Positions 22,126 through 33,874 of a stretch of 64,000 nucleotides of DNA are shown here, piece by piece. The position numbers and the translations under genes are program-made. The notes below the pieces were generated by a model that saw only the letters and a list, made by a program, of their open reading frames with translations, did no database searches and was not told the origin of the DNA. The DNA comes from Turritopsis dohrnii (taxonomy: Eukaryota; Cnidaria; Hydrozoa; Anthoathecata; Oceaniidae), in NCBI GenBank assembly GCA_027922465.2, contig BQMF02000117.1, positions 744,001 to 808,000 of the forward strand. Reading direction: 5' to 3'. Within the stretch, counting starts at the first letter, position 1. Every line of letters begins with the position of its first letter.

Positions 22126-23523
22126 ATATACGGTATCGAGTAGGAAATAGAATATATACTTTCGCATTGCTGATTTCCAAGCTTGAAGACTCTTTTGTCT
22201 ATGATAGCAACTATACAGTATGTAAGGGGACATACAGGGTATGTTTGGAGGTATATAGGGCATTACGAGGGGCTTACGTGTATGCAAAAGTGACGAAAGA
22301 CGGAAAGATAAGCCAAAAGAAATCACCAACCATTATCCATAATCCCCGTAGTTTATTTATTTTTCGAGTCTTGATTGCAGAAAGGAAAATTGTCTTTTTC
22401 AATAAAACATTGTCACTAATAAATCCCCTCATACACCCCTGTACACTGGTACAGGGTTTAAAGAAGATTAGGTTATTGCACCTCGTACTATCCTGTTACC
22501 CTGTACAAATTATGTGGGTTGTCCAGGGTTGTGATTATAATACTGATTGTGGATTTTCCTTTTATTTACCATTGATCCACTTAGTACAAGACATCGTCAT
22601 AATCATAAAATCATAATAAAATCTTTTTGTCATTTTGTTTTCATAACACAATGAACTGCAACACAACGTAATATATTGCCAGAAATGTTTTTGCATTAGT
22701 TATTGTGTTAAGGTATCCATCTACGTAAGAATTTATTTTTTTGCATTGATCATTTGCATTAATGTTTTAGTGCGTTGGTGTGCATTGGCTTTAGCATCTT
22801 GGCCTTTCTGTCATGTCTCAGAAAGATAGAAAAGAAAGGTATGCATGACAATGATGAATAAGATTTTTGATTTATTATATATTATGTATATTATATCGTC
22901 AAAGTAATTAGAATTGATGATAGCTTGATAAACATTAGCAGGGGTTGATAAAATTTATATGTTTATACATTGACATACAGAATAATTTTTAGCATATGGT
23001 ACGTCAATTATTATTCAGTATATGTTACAAATCAAATAGGTCTTATGAAAATAAGTTCATCGAACAGAATTTTTATTATCAATCTTGATATTCATTTTAC
23101 ACTCTTTCAGTAAGGCCATAGTTATTTTATGCGTATTATTTGTCCGAAAAATCATAATGCGGGCAGGTTATGCTGAATGAAGTATTAAATAACTATGGCC
23201 TAATATTCTTGTTTTATGACAAAGTCAAGTGTTATTTTTGTCAAAAGTATTTGTCAAGATGGAGGTTTTTGGTGTGACTGTTTTAAGAAGTCTTCGTTGG
23301 TTTCTTTCTTCAATGTATTTGGTATTGATTCAAAAGAATTAGACATCTATTCGTTAAAGAAGTCCTTGAAAGCAAAGAAATGTGTAAAATACAGAAAAGA
23401 TTTTTTTGAAAATATGTGCTGTTATCCCATATTAACTGGCTGGGCTAGTACACAAGAAAAAACATACAAATATTTGGGTGATCTGAGGGATATTCTGAAG
23501 ATGCAATTCGCTCTACAAATTTA
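22126..23523. other. AT-rich interval, no gene recognised; small palindrome at 23113-23203
   Basis: Open frames at 22167-22616 and 23216-23635 show no motif I recognise. 'taaggccatagttattt' (about 23112-23128) is inverted at about 23188-23205 (aaataactatggcct), giving a compact hairpin element of about 90 bp. Confidence 0.4.
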
Positions 23524-23822
23524 CTGTCAACCAGGACAGTTACCAAACCAAATACAATATATCATAATCTACACACAGTGCTGTCAACGAGGACAGGTCT
23601 TTTATGTAAACGCTTTGTCAACAAGGACAATCTAAACTGTCAACCAGGACAGCCTCGATAACTTGAACTCAACATAACTGTCAACAAGGACAGGTGATAC
23701 TGGCACACACTTTGTCAACAAGGACAAACAAATGCTGTCAACAAGGACAGTCTACTTGATAAACGAAATTATCTTGAAACGCATTGTACACAAAGACCGA
23801 CCGGTGCTATCTACAAGGACAG
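23524..23822. repeat. Eight copies of the 16-bp palindrome CTGTCAACAAGGACAG
   Basis: Copies at 23524, 23581, 23615, 23637, 23678, 23712, 23735 and 23807. Each is an interrupted palindrome, (C/T)TGTC-N6-GACA(G/A), with AACAAG, AACCAG or AACGAG in the centre. When the left outer base changes from C to T, the right outer base changes from G to A (copies at 23615 and 23712), so the symmetry is preserved. Spacing is irregular (22-72 bp start to start). The array lies immediately 3' of the minus-strand YR retroelement, in its expected terminal region. Confidence 0.85.
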
Positions 23823-23904
23823 ACACCCTCGGTAAAAATAGCTGCAAATAGTTAATGAGCGAACGCACCCCCCAAATTACCCCCAGATCAAGGATAATTA
23901 ACTA

Positions 23905-24898
23905 AATCTATAGAGGAAACAGAATCGTGAGACCAAAACCTGGTAAGTGGAGACGTGGAACAAAGGCGACGTGAAAAAGATGAAACCATATCATTGTCAA
24001 AATGTAAGTATCAGCGATAAGCGTCACTAGACCAACGGCCAAGGATCTGAATAGTACTATCCGGTATACCGGCTGAAGCCGCTGCCGATGCACCACCAAT
24101 CCGAAACGAATGTGTATTAATATCACGAGAAAACGGCAAAGTTTGGGAGATTAAATTCACTATGTCTTGCCGGACCAAAAAACGCACATTGGAAAAAGCA
24201 AATAGCGGTAAATTCGGGCCAGGGTGATGAAGCAACCACTGCTGCATAGCTTCAACAGCACACAGAACCTGACCAGAGCGACCTATTCAGATAAAACAGC
24301 CAGACCGGAATGGATCAGTCTTGGAGGCACGAAGGTGGATGCATATAACTTGGCCATGAGGAAAAAACGAAACATCCTGGACCATCAAGTCAGTAGACGG
24401 GTCAAAGCGTGCTGCTGATTGGCAAGTATATTCCGAGCATCGAAGCAAGCCAAAAAACGCCAACGACGACGCAGCCTTCAATAGTAAGCGGTCCGACTGG
24501 GAGAACTGTAGAAGGTCCAGGCGATAGTGCATAATTTGTAGGTGAAGGAAAGTGATAGGTAACCGACGTGGCCTAGCAAAGTCCGACCCTTGAACGCGAC
24601 GAATACCGCGCATGGTATAATATAAACGATCCATGTGAAAAATAGAAGCCGAAAAACCTTGAATGACAGCATGAAATTGAATGCCACACAAATAAACTTT
24701 GATAGTATTGAAAGCCAATCTTTGAGCCAAAGAGACGACAAAACGCATCAGGTTAGATTCCACCAGAGGAAACACAGCCACGTGAATACAAGAACAGAAA
24801 TGATGATATGCACGAAAGCCCACCAGATAAGTAGCACGAGTCGAGGGAGCTAAAGACTGCGATTGAAAACGCACTACGTGGCGGTCAAGACGTTCCAA
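23905..24898 (-). pseudogene. Tyrosine recombinase of the minus-strand YR retroelement, two TGA stops
   Basis: The core-binding part starts at 24898 (SLAPSTRATYLVGFRAYHHF). The catalytic domain has FFGLLRCSEYTC (first Arg, about 24450), HLRASKTDPFR (Lys), THSFRIGGASAAASAG (HxxR, about 24110), ILGRW and SSDAYR (Tyr nucleophile). A TGA at 24289-24287 and another directly after SSDAYR interrupt an otherwise continuous frame. Both could come from CGA by C-to-T change. The frame continues past the second stop for about 35 codons. The combination HSFRIGG...GRWSSDAY is typical of Ngaro/DIRS-like recombinases of marine invertebrates. Confidence 0.82.
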
Positions 24899-25850
24899 AT
24901 CGACGCCGGTACCAAAGTTGGTTCTTTGTCTGCGGCTGACATGAGGCGGTGAAATTTGGCAACCTGTAAACGAGAAAGAGCTTCCGCAGCAGCATTAAAA
25001 TGACCTGGAATGTGGGTCATCAAAATATTTAAATTCAAACGTGCTGCAAACAAAAAGAGAAAACGAACCAACGACATAATAGTAGCATCCCTGCAAGAGC
25101 CAGATTGCCAAACGTGAACAATGGCAGCGTTATCCGTATAAAACAAAATCTGCTTATTCCTCCACTGGTCACCCCACGTAACTACTGCAGCCACAATGGC
25201 AAACAGCTCCAAGATATTGATATGGAATTGCAAATAGGCAGGAGGCCAAGATAAACTAAACCAATGTGTGCCGAAGACGGCGCCAAAGCCCAGACCAGAA
25301 GCATCTGTAAAAAGACGCAAGCTAATCGAGGTGACTGGCTCATCAGGTATAACGGACCTGCCATTCCAATCAGGCAGGAAGTCCAGCCACCATTGAATAT
25401 CCGCCCTTGCCTCCTGGTTAAGAGAAATGTGATGCGACAAAGCAGAAACTGTAGTAGACAGATCTATTAACCGCCTAAGAAACATGCGACCTGGACGAAC
25501 TACTTTGCAAGCAAACGATAGAGAACCAATGAGAGACAATAACTCTCTCTTTGTACATTTTTTCCTACCTAACCAAAATGATAGTTTAGCCTGGAGGTCA
25601 CCATACTTGGCAGAAGGCAAACGCACCATCATAGCCTGTGAGTCTATTTCAATTCCTAAATAAGTGATAGTTTGAGAAGGACCAACAGTTTTCTCAGAAG
25701 CGAGAGGAACACCTAATTCTGAGCACAATGATTGCATAGACGCCAGATCACTAGCAACCGTGTCACTAGATTTACCACAAATGAAAAAATCGTCCAAGTA
25801 GTGCAAAATGAACTGGACACCACCGATAACAAAGAAAATCCAACACAATA
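24874..25850 (-). pseudogene. RT palm (YLDD) and RNase H of the minus-strand YR retroelement
   Basis: Continues the RT after the frameshift. It has FILHYLDDFFICG with the catalytic YLDD (about 25800), then YLGIEIDSQAMMVRLP and the thumb-like KRELLSLIGSLSFACKVVRPGR. RNase H has LFTDASGLGFGAVF, INILELFAIVAAVVTWG and FYTDNAAIVHVW (D, E, D), followed by HIPGHFNAAAEALSRL. It overlaps the start of the recombinase by about 25 bp. Apart from the frame break at its upstream edge, this segment is open. The extension of this frame upstream to 25980 is out of register with the RT and not coding. Confidence 0.82.
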
Positions 25851-27496
25851 AGTGCATTGAAAATGAAAGGGGATGAACGGCTACCGAAAGGCAAACAAGT
25901 GTCCACAAAATATAAACCCTGCCAACAATAGCCGAGGAGACCCCACTGATCAGGACGCACAGGACAATTACGAAAGGCATGCTTAATGTCCAGTTTAGCC
26001 ATAAATGCTGAAGGGCCCAAACTAGAAACCAAGGTCACTGCATCATCGAAAGAAGAATAATGTACTGAAAACCGTTCTCTGTCGATGCCTTCATTCACTG
26101 CATCGCCGCGAGGGGACGACAAATCAAGAATGATACGGAGAGAACCATCGTTCTTAGGAACAGCACCAAGCGGTGAGCAATGAAAAGGCAGAAATGGAGG
26201 GGAAGAGAAAGGGCCAGAAGTATGGCCTCTCTCAACCTCCTTTGCGATGGCTTCCCAAACAGACAAAGGATTTTGAAGAGCAGAAAGAAGATTACGAGGC
26301 CTAGTGTTAGAAATAGAACCATGAAAACCTATATCAAAACCAACATGAAAGCCGTTCACAACATAGGAAACCAAAGACTGATTAGGATGAGAAACTAACA
26401 ATTCTGAAAGGCGGCCAACATTGATAGGTGAAATGATAGATGTAGGTAAGGGATGAAATCTACCGTTTAACTCTGCGGGTGCAGAGTGATGCTGGATGGG
26501 AACCAGTACAGAGCCAACTAATGTGGCTCCTTCCGTATGAAGCAATTCAGCCGTACGAGCCGGAAAGAAATGACTGTGAACCCGCAAAAAATTAGTCCAT
26601 GCAACCATCCATGATGAAAAGTCAACCACCCTTGGCCTATTACGCTGACGAGGAACTAAGGTCAAACCAGGTGAAGCCCCACCAGTAAAACGAAATGTGT
26701 ACTCATCCGAGGAAGCAACGTAAGAATGAGGTAATAACTCATCAAAATTAACGTACTCACCATTCCTAATGCGATTAATAACTGCCAAAGGTAAAGCTGG
26801 GATGGCGGACGCGACCCGCTGCGCAGACACCAGGGATGGTTCAGGTTGAGACACTGGCGCAACAAACGAATTATTAACAGTCCGAGAAACATAACTAGGA
26901 GGCGGATGTCTATTAAAATCAGCAGTCGAATTTAAGTTGGCTGGAGAATTGTTCGAAAACGAATTAAAACCTGGAGCCATGTTGAAATTGCGAAAATACA
27001 GTTCGATTTGCTGTGCGATGAACGGATCGACATCTTGTTGAGACCGTTGACTATCTCCTGGTGATTGAAAGCCCGATGACATGATTGGGGCTGCAGTCGA
27101 CGTAAATGAAGATTGACACACCACCAATGGCACACTGACAGAATAGGCAGCTGGACCAGATGAAGTGACCACTCTGGCAGCAGCTGACGACGATAATGCT
27201 GAAGATATGACAGTCCCAGCTGGAGCCGACGTTGTAACAGGTGGATTGTGAAACACATATAAACATTGAGCGAGCTCATCTTTGGAGCCAGTGTCCACAA
27301 TATTCAGAGAGTGGCATATTAGCCGCAATGCTTGGATGGATATCGCTTTCCAATCTTCGAGAGATCTCTCTTTATAACTAGCGTCCTCGGGATCTTCGCG
27401 ACGCTTTCGCTTACGTACAGCGTTCACGACAAGTACCGCAACCAACAGCAACAGAATCAATCTCATACTTGTGGAACAGCCAAGCAAACAAAACAC
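25772..27496 (-). pseudogene. gag-like region fused to N-terminal part of RT (YR retroelement)
   Basis: Frame open from 27496 down to 25772. Near the N-terminus is a SAP-like DNA/RNA-binding motif (LRLICHSLNIVDTGSKDELAQ), then a long Ser/Thr/Pro/Asn-rich low-complexity linker. A folded region (residues about 250-390, RPRVVDFSSWMVAWTNFLRV...) and the RT fingers follow: SPLGAVPKNDGSLRIILDLS and FMAKLDIKHAFRNCPV, with the first catalytic Asp, then LPFGSRSSPFIFN. Near 25840-25800 the RT continues in the next frame, so there is a frameshift just before the YLDD box. A single gag-RT reading frame is unusual but seen in some YR elements. It is non-functional as it stands. Confidence 0.75.
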
Positions 27497-28115
27497 ACCA
27501 CAACAAAACCACTATATAATGCAATACCAAATCAGTTATCTTTATTGAGTCGCAAAAGTATATAACAGCAGTTAAAAACTTCCAAATAAATAATCTTCTT
27601 TGAAAGAAAACTTCAATAAACAACGCTTCAGCGAAAAAAACGTGTTCACAGCACTAGAGAAGTTTAGAAAGAACCATGCTGCACGTCGAGCCCGTATAAA
27701 AGCCCGTCTGCGAAGAGACCAAAGTAGATATGCGCGTTGATTCCATCCCCGGTGTCTAGTTGGTGCAGATCGCATTTGATTGAAATCCATAATGGCAGCG
27801 CAACAGCGCGAAGCTAACTGTTCGCCCGCCAGTTAACAAGCGTTAAAGGAGTGGTTCGGTTAAAAAATGAAATTTTTAAAATTTACCAATAGTTATTCAT
27901 TTTACGTAACAAATTCAAAATCCTGTAAACAAACTTCATTAATTATTCATAAACCCTATTAAAAGCTTGATCTTTTCATGTTCTTTTAAATTGCTTTTAT
28001 CTGTACCTTTTTGCTGACGTCACACCAGCACTTTCATTTATTTTTTTAAAGATGTTTGTGTGTGAAGTTAAAAGAGAAAAAGTGTTCCACAAGGTTTATA
28101 AATGATTTCTGAAAA

Positions 28116-28364
28116 ATGTCAGATGAAGAAAGTTACACAGAAGAAAACTTTTTTAACCAAGATGGGCGTTCTAGTGGAAATGAGGCAGACTCAGAAGGAG
28201 AGGAAAGTTAGGATGAGCTCAGAAAAATGATGGAATGTTTTAGTCCTTATATATGTTTTAGCCAGAAAAAGAGATTTCAAGTTCATCACCTTATGAAGAC
28301 GAAAATGGAAATACTAGTGATATATCCATTGATAACGAAGCATCATCATTCGACATGCGTTGAA
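28116..28364 (+). pseudogene. Acidic N-terminal protein fragment in the Kolobok-like element
   Basis: ATG at 28116 opens a short acidic peptide (MSDEESYTEENFFNQDG ... SEGEES) ended by TAG at 28209. The frame continues with DELRKMMECFSPY and then, one frame over, PEKEISSSSPYEDENG ... FDMR to a TGA near 28362. This resembles the N-terminal 'PYxFEPE' region of P2X7-tail-like proteins common in cnidarian repeats. That similarity is from memory and weak. Confidence 0.35.
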
Positions 28365-28437
28365 GTGGCTTTTGTAGAAGCTCGTGAAATATAAAAGAAA
28401 TCGATTTGCATAAAAAATTTGGATTTATAACTTAGCT

Positions 28438-28683
28438 TTACTTGATAAAGAGTAGCTTGAATTCCTTTTTCCTTCTTACCTGTAAATCTCTTTTGAAACA
28501 AAACTGTTCAAAATGAAGATAACATATTTTTGGATGTTTTGGCAGATTTTCCCTATTAATGTTAGTTAACCATTTCTGCTTTAAATGCTCATCTTTTGGC
28601 ATTGAGAAAAATGTTACGTCTTTATTTCGGGTAACTTTAAACGTATTTTTGTTACATCCTACTGCTACACACCAAGGCATCAT
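28438..28683 (-). pseudogene. THAP-type zinc finger fragment
   Basis: The minus-strand frame of 81 codons shows the C2CH layout of a THAP domain: MPWCVAVGCNKNT (C-x4-C), FFSMPKDEHLKQKWL (FxxxP and W), then ICYLHFEQFCF (C-x2-H-F). THAP domains are the DNA-binding modules of P and Kolobok transposases. Translation ends soon after the domain with a basic tail; no catalytic domain follows. It lies inside the TTAA-flanked element in the opposite orientation to the acidic fragment. Confidence 0.75.
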
Positions 28684-28964
28684 GAATTTCGAGTTTGATT
28701 ATTTTGCTATAAACGCTTCTTTCAATCGCAAACAACTCTTCTATACTTCTAATTCTGTCTTTATACTTGATTTTTTTTTTCGAAGGTGCGCGAGTGATGT
28801 CATGAATATTTAATTAGATATAGTGCATTGTTAAAAAAATTTGTTTAGAAAGGACATGAGTTAATTTTTAAAAGAAAGAAAATATATTTCCTAGCAAATA
28901 AAATACGCAGAATTCAAATTTGTTAAGATCAGATTTTCGATTTTTTACCGAACCACTCCTTTAA

Positions 28965-30419
28965 GTAAACTTAACGGGCATAAAAGTGAATCCGTCATAA
29001 TTCCTTTAATATCGGACAACTATGGCGTAAACTAATTTTATTGCTATGGTTCTTTTTATTCTTTTTATTTATGTTATTTAGTTTATTAAGTTATAGTTTT
29101 CTTAGGGTTCCCATATTTTTTATCTCATGTTTGGATAAACAATCCTTCATAGTTTTTTCTAATCTTTTTATGTTTATTTTTACTAAGGGTGCATTTGTGT
29201 TAAATTTATACCCTTTCATTAGCGGCGTATGCTTTGGTTGTTGGAAATAATACACAGTGTTTTCTCTAGGTTTTTTCTTTCAAAATTCACCATATTGATA
29301 GATAACTTAGATTGTACTAAACTATTTAATTACGTATTTTTAAAAGGTTATTCTTCTGTTATTCTAATTATATATACTAGCCGCCAAGGCGGCGTCGCTC
29401 GCCGCCCATGTCCACCTGCTCTGTATCACTGTATCAATAAATGTCAAATTTCCTTATAAACGGCTCGTACAACTTGTGTTCAGCCAAAGCAGATTCACAA
29501 TCACAACCTCTGGTATGCAGTGTTATATCAGTTTTGCATCAATTTTTCAGGTTTTTCATGATGTGTTACTTATTTATTTTTTAAAACCAATCGTTGATCA
29601 GTATAACAATACACTCAAAACGTATTGAGAAAAAACTTCGACTTATTATCAGCTTTCGTTTTAAAAAATTTACGCGCTCTTACATGGGTGCTATTAAACG
29701 TAGGGGGGAAATGGTTTCTCTTCTTAAAAAGATCCCACGGGAGGAGAGAAAAAAGGCACGTGCTAAATGAATAAAAAGTGAATAAAAATATGTTCGATCA
29801 GAAGCGCATAACAAAGAAATTAAATTAATAAAACAAAAGCAAAAAAATATTTTGTTTCATGATACTCTTTTTTCGTGCAAGGAAAGCTTCGGTTTTTAAA
29901 CATTTTGATTGCTCGAAAAAAAGGTTCACCGATCTCAGGCAATCAGCCAAGCGTTAGGATACAACACTGGCAAACCGAACACGCTTATGCCACCACTGTT
30001 TGTTGTCCAGAATGTTTAATCAGTAGGTTTCTTTGTATCTAGTTGATGTACTGTTTTCAAAGCCAAGTCAACAGTAGTCCTTGGAATATAAAATTAATAA
30101 TAATTTTAATAAAAAAAACATTATTCCTATTGGTTCACCAGTCAAAAAAAGTCACGTTCGATTGGGGTTGCAATTTGTTTTGCACTGACGTTGCACACAA
30201 AAAAGAAATAATTTCGCTCACAACTTAATCTACCATTTTGCGTAACAGACAAACAGAGAATCGGCTATTAATATATAGATAGTTTGTCTAAGGCACTGGA
30301 TAATTAGCTCTCAGTACCTCATTTAAATTTAGATTTCCATTTAATTCTCACTCACTTCGCTCGCTCAATATTGTTAGCCCCCTCAATATTGTTTTAGAAA
30401 TTACAGCCCTGAATTTCGA
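28965..30419. other. AT-rich interval with no gene recognised
   Basis: Contains a short GC-rich patch (gccgccaaggcggcgtcgc, about 29383) and a small lysine-rich open frame near 29690-29770 (REERKKARAK). Similar AT-rich words near 29370 and 30270 hint at a further mobile element, but no clean ends were found. Confidence 0.35.
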
Positions 30420-33031
30420 ATGTTTAAATGGAATAAACTAATTTCAATAATATTTAGGGAAAAGGCATATTCATTGGTGAAATTTTGGGAGAGTGGCAAG
30501 GTTGAGGAGGCAGTGGTTCCCACAAAGTGGATTCACAAGGATTTGGTTTATTGGTCCACCAGCATCAATGCTCTGCGTGACCTGAAGGAGCAGCGGCCAA
30601 TCAACCCCAAGTGGCCATCATATAAACTAATAAAAGTTGTGGTCTCAGACGGTAAAATGTGTTTTTAATCTGATTCCTTTATGCAACCGACTGGTATATT
30701 TTATCTTTATCCAACCTAGCAGCAACGATTTTTTAAAAATCTCTAAAGGCTATATATTTTTTTGATGTTTTTATGTTTTTCTTTAGATGATTACGACCTA
30801 TGTTGTAGGTACGTATTTTCAACGTCAGAAGACAGTAGCCCCGTCACAACGAAGAAGACAGGTGTGCAGCATTCTTGAAAATTATTTTGTTCTGGCTTTT
30901 CTGTTAGTTCTTATAATTCTTAAACTATTCTTGGAAATGCAGCTACTCGAATATCGCACATGGAGAGTCCAGTGGTTAAAAAAAGAAGACTCATCAGTGA
31001 ATGTCTAAGCGACCTTGGTGATGACGATGATGACGATGATAATGACGAAGACATCACTATTGAAGTTTCTGCTGGTAGTAGCACTCCAGTCGCGTATTTA
31101 ATGGGTGCTGAAAAATTCACAAGGACAGGTACGGTCGAAGATTTATATGTGTACTACCGAGATAGACTTTACATCAGTAATTTAGAACTTCTCTTTCATC
31201 TCTTAGAGTCATCCAATATGATAGCATCATCTTTGCCTGGTGCATCATTTATGGAGGAAGCAAGGAGCAAACATGGTATACAATTGTCTTAGTTCATGTA
31301 CATAAAAATATAAAAAATCCTCTTCTCTTTCCTTATAATTTCTAATATCCCTTATGTTTCATTTCAATCTGAATTTCATTTTCACTTTAGCCGGCAAGGT
31401 AACAACACCTACACCTAACGATTTGCTGCAGATGAATAAAAACAAAAGTACGACTAATTTATTTTTCAAATTTTCAAAAACATGATTAAAAGTAAAAAGT
31501 GCTTTAATTTTGATGAAAGCGCCAGTTCAGTGATCATTTGAGTTGATCAATTGACTCAATGACTCACTTTATCATCGTTGACTTCTGTCTTATTTTAGTC
31601 CAATTTTGTCAAAAAGTTAAAAGCGCTTCGATTTCAATGAAAATTAAAAATCTGACTTTTTAATAAGTGAATTACATTGAATGATTGCAGGTTAAGGTAA
31701 ATTGAAAATGTCGACCATTTTCTGGTTCAAATTTAATATAAGTATAATATCGATATAATTTATGAATTCAATATGATTACGTATATCTCTTTTACCATTT
31801 AGAGTCAGACAATCCAAAGAGTAAAAAAGGTATAAATGCTCTTATGATTATATTCAAAACACTTCTTTTTTTAACAATGTACTAAAAGCAGTTGAATGTT
31901 TGAATATTGATATTTTATTTTAAGATGGAAATGGGGTTTCAACGATCAAATATCAAAGTGGAGGAGATTCCTTCAAGGAGTTACCAAATAAACGTACATA
32001 TTTTATATTATAATTTATTTCATACTAAACTCTCACATTTGATCTCAGATCTCTTCATAAAGGTTTTATCATGTATTTTATTTAGACAAGACAAAAATTC
32101 CTCGCATGCCTTTCAATCGGAATCTTCTACGTCTTATTTGTTTACAAATTTTGATTCTCTTACAGTTCCAGTACATTATGATGATGGAGCTAAAAAAGAT
32201 CCAGGAAAACCAAGAGAGAATCTTGGCTTTGTTATCATCAGAAAATACAGAAACACTTAGCGAAGAAATTCTACCTTCAGTTCCCGCGTCGAGCATCGAA
32301 GAATTTGATGCGACGGAAGAATCGCTGGAAATCAGCAAAAATAGGAAAGTAAGTTTATTTCCTGAAATTGAAGTTTCTTACTTAGATTCCTAAATCGAAC
32401 ACGTTATATTTGTTTTGGATACAAAGGGAAATTCGCAAATCAACGCCTGAAATAAAATACACATGAAAAGTGTCTTAAGTCCTTAGTTAATCAATCAAAT
32501 CTTTTTGCGATGATTAGAAAGTTCTGTTTGATTTCTTTTAGAGAACTCAAATCAAGAGAATTGGCGGCAAGGACGCACGTGCCAGTGTGCGCCTCGCACT
32601 GGATTCGTTATTCAAGAGGGAGGTGCAAGTTTTGTTTTCCAAAGACAGGGTGAAGGGAAAGAGGGCCTGCACTAAAACACGCCATTACAAATGTCTACTC
32701 GGTAAATATACTTAATGTTTCATATTTTCATTATTTAATTGATAGTGAGCCATGCAACATTCTTTATAATTTATCCAGTGTTAGCCACAGTTCGGTTGAA
32801 AAAGACACGCGTGTATTAACCGACAGGTTATTTGCTTGAACGAATTTCTCTCGAGTTGTTTTAAAAATTTCTTAATTCAACGATTATGAAAATTTATGAT
32901 TATTTTACTTATATTAATTCAAACTACATCTTTTTTCAGGTGCATTGGTGGAGAAGTACACCAAACAAGAGATTGATTTTTTAATTGGTGATTTGTTAAA
33001 GAGAGCTGGGAGGAAAACCGCAGAAAACTAG
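30420..33031 (+). CDS. Host multi-exon gene, DUF4806-family-like N-terminus, BEN-like C-terminus (uncertain)
   Basis: Nine exons with GT-AG borders and continuous phase: 30458(or 30420)-30651, 30787-30861, 30943-31275, 31391-31447, 31803-31829, 31925-31993, 32086-32348, 32542-32701 and 32940-33031 (TAG). From 30458 they give 422 codons without a stop. The first exon reads AYSLVKFWESGKVEEAVVP.KWI...YW, the N-terminal module seen in DUF4806-type invertebrate proteins. The middle is acidic (LGDDDDDDDNDED) with a basic KKRR. Exon 7 has a helical KKIQENQERILALL. The last exons (ARASVRLALDSLFKREVQVL ... KYTKQEIDFLIGDLL) are compact, helical and basic, somewhat like a BEN domain. A nuclear DNA-binding role is plausible but not shown. 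An ATG at 30420 is in frame; an upstream first exon is also possible. Confidence 0.75.
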
Positions 33032-33159
33032 GGTTTTGCGATTTATTATTATTATTATTTACTAATCCATTTCCAAGCACCTTTGATTAGATTTTCCTGT
33101 TTCCAGTTTCCCTGTTTTCAGTTTCCATGTTTCCAGTTTAATGTTTACACAGGGTTGCC

Positions 33160-33366
33160 TCTTTAGTTCCTTAAGGTACTGTTATCAATGAGGGCCCTGC
33201 GAAGGAGGTCCTAGAGCATTTAAATCCCTCATTTGGGCTACGGAATCTGTAATGACAGGAACCGCTCAACTAGACAACCATCCTAGACATTGGCATGACT
33301 CGGTCGGGGATTGAACCCGCGACCTCCCGATCAGGAAGCGAGCACTCTACCACGAGGCTACCAGTT
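33160..33366 (-). repeat. tRNA-derived SINE (minus strand)
   Basis: On the minus strand, 33365-33291 folds like a tRNA. The A box is tagcctcgtgg, the anticodon loop ttcctga would give CCT (Arg), and the B box gggttcaatcc lies in a T-arm ccgcgggttcaatccccg-like hairpin. Acceptor pairing is imperfect and about 130 bp of unrelated body follows, so this is a SINE head rather than a working tRNA gene. Confidence 0.7.
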
Positions 33367-33874
33367 GTTGTTTAAATTTCTCTCTCGTAGATTACTTAGC
33401 AACTATGTTTTTTTTTTGTTCTTTCTTACAAAAGTTGTGTATTTTCACAAATACATTTTCATTTTTGGCATTCTCGAGAACATGTAAATACCAAAAATAC
33501 ATGAGGACTTCACATTCCCCCGGTTATCTTCTGTTTTTACTCTTTTGGATTTCTTATTTTGTCTTATATTATAGAAGTACTTTTGAGTAGTCACCACCCC
33601 TTCTCTCATGCACCAGAGAGTATTACCGGGAAAATATATTATTTGTATTTTTTTCGATAGTTGTTGGATTGTATAATGATATCTGATTGAGTATATTTTT
33701 AATCGTATATTATGAACATTGTAAATTTCAATTGCTTTCTTGCAACAAAAAACAATACTTAATTTCATACAAGTTTTGTCATCATTGGACAATTTAGCAA
33801 ACACCCTATCAATATCTCGTCTCTCATTTTCCTGTATAAAGTTACAACGTTTTAAAGTCCACGCGTTGCTTCCA

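Larger units (their letters stand above)
23524..27520 (-). mobile_element. Minus-strand YR retrotransposon (DIRS/Ngaro-like), inactivated
   Basis: Reading on the minus strand, the order is gag with SAP-like motif, RT, RNase H and tyrosine recombinase, then the palindrome array. Overlap of RNase H and recombinase frames (24874-24898) is typical of compact YR elements. Its proteins are clearly different from those of the 12.6-16.7 kb element (recombinase HSFRIGG against HSTRSAS), so it is another lineage. Terminal repeats were not identified; the boundaries given are approximate. Confidence 0.75.
27847..28960. mobile_element. TTAA-flanked DNA transposon with THAP fragment (Kolobok-like)
   Basis: AGGAGTGGTTCGGT at 27847 is inverted at 28947-28960 (accgaaccactcct), and the two ends are directly flanked by TTAA (27843-27846 and 28961-28964). 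TTAA duplications together with a THAP-domain protein are the combination reported for Kolobok elements. piggyBac also uses TTAA but lacks THAP. The interior is about 1.1 kb, too short for a full transposase, so this is a deletion derivative. Confidence 0.75.

Noticed and set aside
23524..23822. CRISPR-like array
   Set aside because: Repeats are 16 bp, vary in the centre, have irregular spacing and lie in an animal retroelement terminus with no cas genes.
29370..30290. Helitron or other element marked by the GC-rich patch and a basic REERKKARAK peptide
   Set aside because: No CTRR end hairpin, no Rep/helicase motif and no convincing paired termini; the similarity was too vague to annotate.
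33291..33365. Functional tRNA-Arg(CCT) gene on the minus strand
   Set aside because: The acceptor stem pairs poorly, the anticodon stem has a mismatch, and a SINE-like body follows, so it is better called a SINE head.
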